From the NCBI GenBank assembly GCA_022266195.1, contig WHVY01000002.1, positions 14,647,001 through 14,711,000 of the forward strand: 64,000 bases of DNA, given 5' to 3'. Each line of letters starts with the position of its first letter. Position 1 is the stretch's first letter. The translations under genes were made by a program, and so were the position numbers. This document shows positions 61,701-64,000 of this stretch, piece by piece. The notes beneath the pieces are model-generated. The model had not been told where the DNA came from and ran no database searches. It saw only the letters and a program-made list of their open reading frames with translations. The DNA comes from Tetranychus cinnabarinus. Taxonomy: Eukaryota > Arthropoda > Arachnida > Trombidiformes > Tetranychidae.

Positions 61701-64000
61701 ATTACAAGAAAAGTCAATTGCCATGAACAAGAATGAATTGTATATTAATATATGTAATAACAATTTCGAGTTGTGTTTATCAAAAGTGACTGTTAACTAA
61801 ATGTAATACAATCGTATAATATCAATAAGTTAAAGTTTCATTTTTCGCCTTTTCTTTCTTCTTCACCTTTTCCCAATTTCAGTCAACATTTAGTTTCGAA
61901 TCGAGTTTCAAGTATTTTTTTGTTTCGTCTTTTGTTTCTTTTGTTTCCATCACTTGAAACAAATTTTGAACCAATGTTCAATGTTGCACTTTGAATGACA
62001 CTTGCACTTGCTGTCATCAAATGTAAATCTCGACACTTAATTAATATGGATTTATCATGGAAATTCAATTTTCTTTTTTCTCTTCCTTTACATGTTTCAA
62101 TCAATTATCTTCAATTGTCGTCTGAGACTCAGGTGGAACCAAGAATGACTTTGTTTCAATTTCAATGAGAAAATGTTACTTTTTACTTTTCTCTCAACTT
62201 TTCTGGTTCTTCTTTTGGTTTTGCTTCAACTCTTTACCAAACTAATCAAATTGTAAACTATCAACAATTAAACTCAACTCTTCCGCAAATGAAAAGCAAT
62301 GCAATTTAATTAGTTTGGTAAAAGAAGTAAATTAACTTTAACTTTTTCTCCCCTTCCTTCAACTAATGTAATAATTCAATTTTATACTTTGGCTTCGTTT
62401 TTTAGCTTCTCTCTGATTGTGTTGAAGACAAAGTTAATTGATTTAGCAAAATAATGATTAATGACATGAAAATGATGAATTGCTGAGTCGAAAATGTTCA
62501 AATGATCTTTGGCTTTGCGAAAGGCAATTTACGATTCAAATAATTTGTTTTAATCAACCTCAAAAAACGGATGTTAACTTTTGCTGATTTACTTTCGTTA
62601 ACTTCAATTGAGATAAATTGAGTTTTCAAGGGTTAGAACAGTTTTGATTGTTCGAAATTCAGTCACAATTAAAGCCCAGCCAACTGTTTAAAATTGATTG
62701 TAGAATAGAAATTGGCAAAAATTTGAAAGTTTTTACAGAATTCGTCAAACTAAATGCTCTAAAATGTCGAGTTGAATGACAATTTACATTTTGATAGAAA
62801 TCAGAGAAAATAGAAAACTTTTTTGATTAAAAACTTTATTATTAATAAAATGAAAGAAGGGAATTCAATCATTAAAGACAATTTAAGGTCTCCAAATCAT
62901 CGAATTTCTGAAAATTTCTAAAGCTCGTTCATGACGAAATCGCATTCGAATTGCCTGAACAAAGTTTGAAAGAAGCGCGAACAAAAAATGAGTAAATTTG
63001 CTGAAACTCATTCAATTGCGAGAGCGACTGAAAAGTAAAAGCAAAAGTGTAAATCAAATCAAATTTTACCCAAAATCAAGTGTATTTTAGAAAATGTTTT
63101 TCTTAAAAAGAAAATTTTGGAAAAGTTTTCTTCTCAATATTGATTGGTAACTTTTTTGAATGGTTGCATGATAACAATGAACCTCTATCATAACCATTAA
63201 GGTTAACCTCAATTTCATTATTATTTAACCAAAATGTTGATTGAACCAAGACTCAACCCAACAGTGGATAACAATATCACCTAATATCGGGGAAAAAAAG
63301 GAAAAGAGAAAAAAATGTTGAACATGTGAAAGAATCGAAAGAAGAAAAAGAAAGAAGGTAAAAGGTAGAAATATTAGCTCGCAGGTATTTCCAGCCTGAG
63401 ATTCATTTCAATTCATCCTTCCTCTACTCATCATATCTTATTATAGTCGCTGAATATAAACCGTACAAGAGTAAATTTTCTGGCTTGTATTATTTACCCA
63501 AAGAAAATGAGCAAAGAAAAGAGCAAAGCCAAAAAAACGAAAAGAAAGAGAAAAAAATGAAATTGTTCTGATTATCATCATTCAGTTTTTTCCTCATTTC
63601 ACCAAAGTCATCATCATTATCTAGCTTCCTCTTGATCATCATCTTACATCTGACCAGGTAACAAGGAATAAAAGAATGCATTAAAGCCAAAAAACTGGCA
63701 GAAAAGCAATCTCAATCTAATATTTATCTCTACCTTAATATTTATTATAAAGATGTATTCATCTTACATGAAGATATCAATATTGCCATCATTTCTGTTA
63801 TTGATGAATTGATGGATAGTTGAACGCTAAAAGCAACTTTTTTCCTGTCAAAAGTAGAACAAAATTTTTTACTCTTTTCTTTCAATGTCGACTTTTTTCA
63901 CTTCTTCATTGACACATGCTGTTGAAAGGTTACTACTGATCTGAATAGGTAACAGAGTTTGCTTTTCCTCTCCTTGGCTTCAGGCTTTGTCGCCTTTCAA
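28789..64000 (-). other. Probable first eag intron (and upstream region), over 35 kb, no gene supported
   Basis: The PAS exon at 28555-28788 needs an upstream coding exon that should encode a short N-terminal cap with a Pro-Gln-Asn-Thr-Phe-Leu core. No sequence compatible with that core on the minus strand was found by eye, so it probably lies beyond 64000. The stretch is AT-rich, with purine tracts carrying GAA-type repeats (near 43.98, 45.0, 49.56 and 54.37 kb), GAT-type repeats (near 32.1 and 32.18 kb), a CAA/ATG-rich patch (43.5-43.58 kb) and GC-richer patches near 41.5-43.1, 46.6-47.0 and 60.1-60.5 kb. Open frames reach 123 codons but overlap on opposite strands and show no domains. No tRNA, rRNA or snRNA gene was recognised. 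Confidence 0.55.
39361..39398. repeat. Perfect 14-bp inverted repeat with 10-nt loop
   Basis: AAATGTTGAAATGT (39361-39374) and its exact complement (39385-39398). It is too short for a typical microRNA precursor; function unknown. Confidence 0.8.

Noticed and set aside
28789..64000. First coding exon of eag
   Set aside because: Minus-strand sequence compatible with the conserved Pro-Gln-Asn-Thr-Phe-Leu core was looked for and not found; near matches at 41.62 kb fail in frame and sequence.
1..64000. tRNA, rRNA, snRNA genes and CRISPR arrays
   Set aside because: No tRNA B-box context with a cloverleaf, no conserved rRNA or snRNA core and no regularly spaced direct repeats were seen.

Overview
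This window is eukaryotic, AT-rich DNA. Genes are split by GT-AG introns, several of them only 50-104 bp, while others exceed 10 kb. The best conserved gene is an Eag/KCNH1-type voltage-gated potassium channel with an arthropod-like coiled-coil tail. Tiny introns, long AT-rich non-coding stretches and this channel together suggest an arthropod, possibly a mite or other chelicerate. That placement is inference, not proof.

Layout. (1) 0.47-0.92 kb, plus strand: a two-exon gene for a SNAPC5-like subunit of the snRNA-activating complex. (2) 1.65-3.34 kb, minus strand: an intronless 564-residue protein with an N-terminal BED-like zinc finger and a degenerate hAT/CGBP1-like transposase body, probably a domesticated or ageing transposase. 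(3) 3.34-6.2 kb: no gene I can support. (4) 6.2-28.8 kb, minus strand: nine exons of eag, covering the PAS domain, S1-S6, the pore, the cyclic-nucleotide-binding homology domain, the calmodulin-binding segment and the assembly coiled coil (1150 complete codons). The first coding exon was not found, so the first intron appears to run from 28.8 kb past the window end, more than 35 kb.

A separate genetic unit of about 5.5 kb (15.195-20.692 kb) sits inside the 12.8 kb eag intron between the S1 exon and the S2-S3 exon. It ends in 14-bp terminal inverted repeats, has inward-facing subterminal repeats and carries three multi-exon genes. Gene A (plus) is a cysteine-rich protein whose C-terminus looks like the start of an extended Tudor domain. 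Gene B (minus) is a short protein with a block resembling tnp2-like transposon proteins. Gene C (plus) is a 551-residue nuclear-looking protein with basic and acidic tracts that I do not recognise. A and B run head-on, overlap by 154 bp at their 3' ends, and both look truncated there. The palindrome GAATTC occurs 31 times inside the unit by hand count, against about 14 in the other 58 kb, in coding, intronic and intergenic DNA alike. This unit is the best candidate in the window for something undescribed.

The rest (28.8-64 kb) reads as intronic or non-coding DNA with simple repeats, purine tracts and a recurrent CTGGGAGT word. All coordinates and counts were made by eye.
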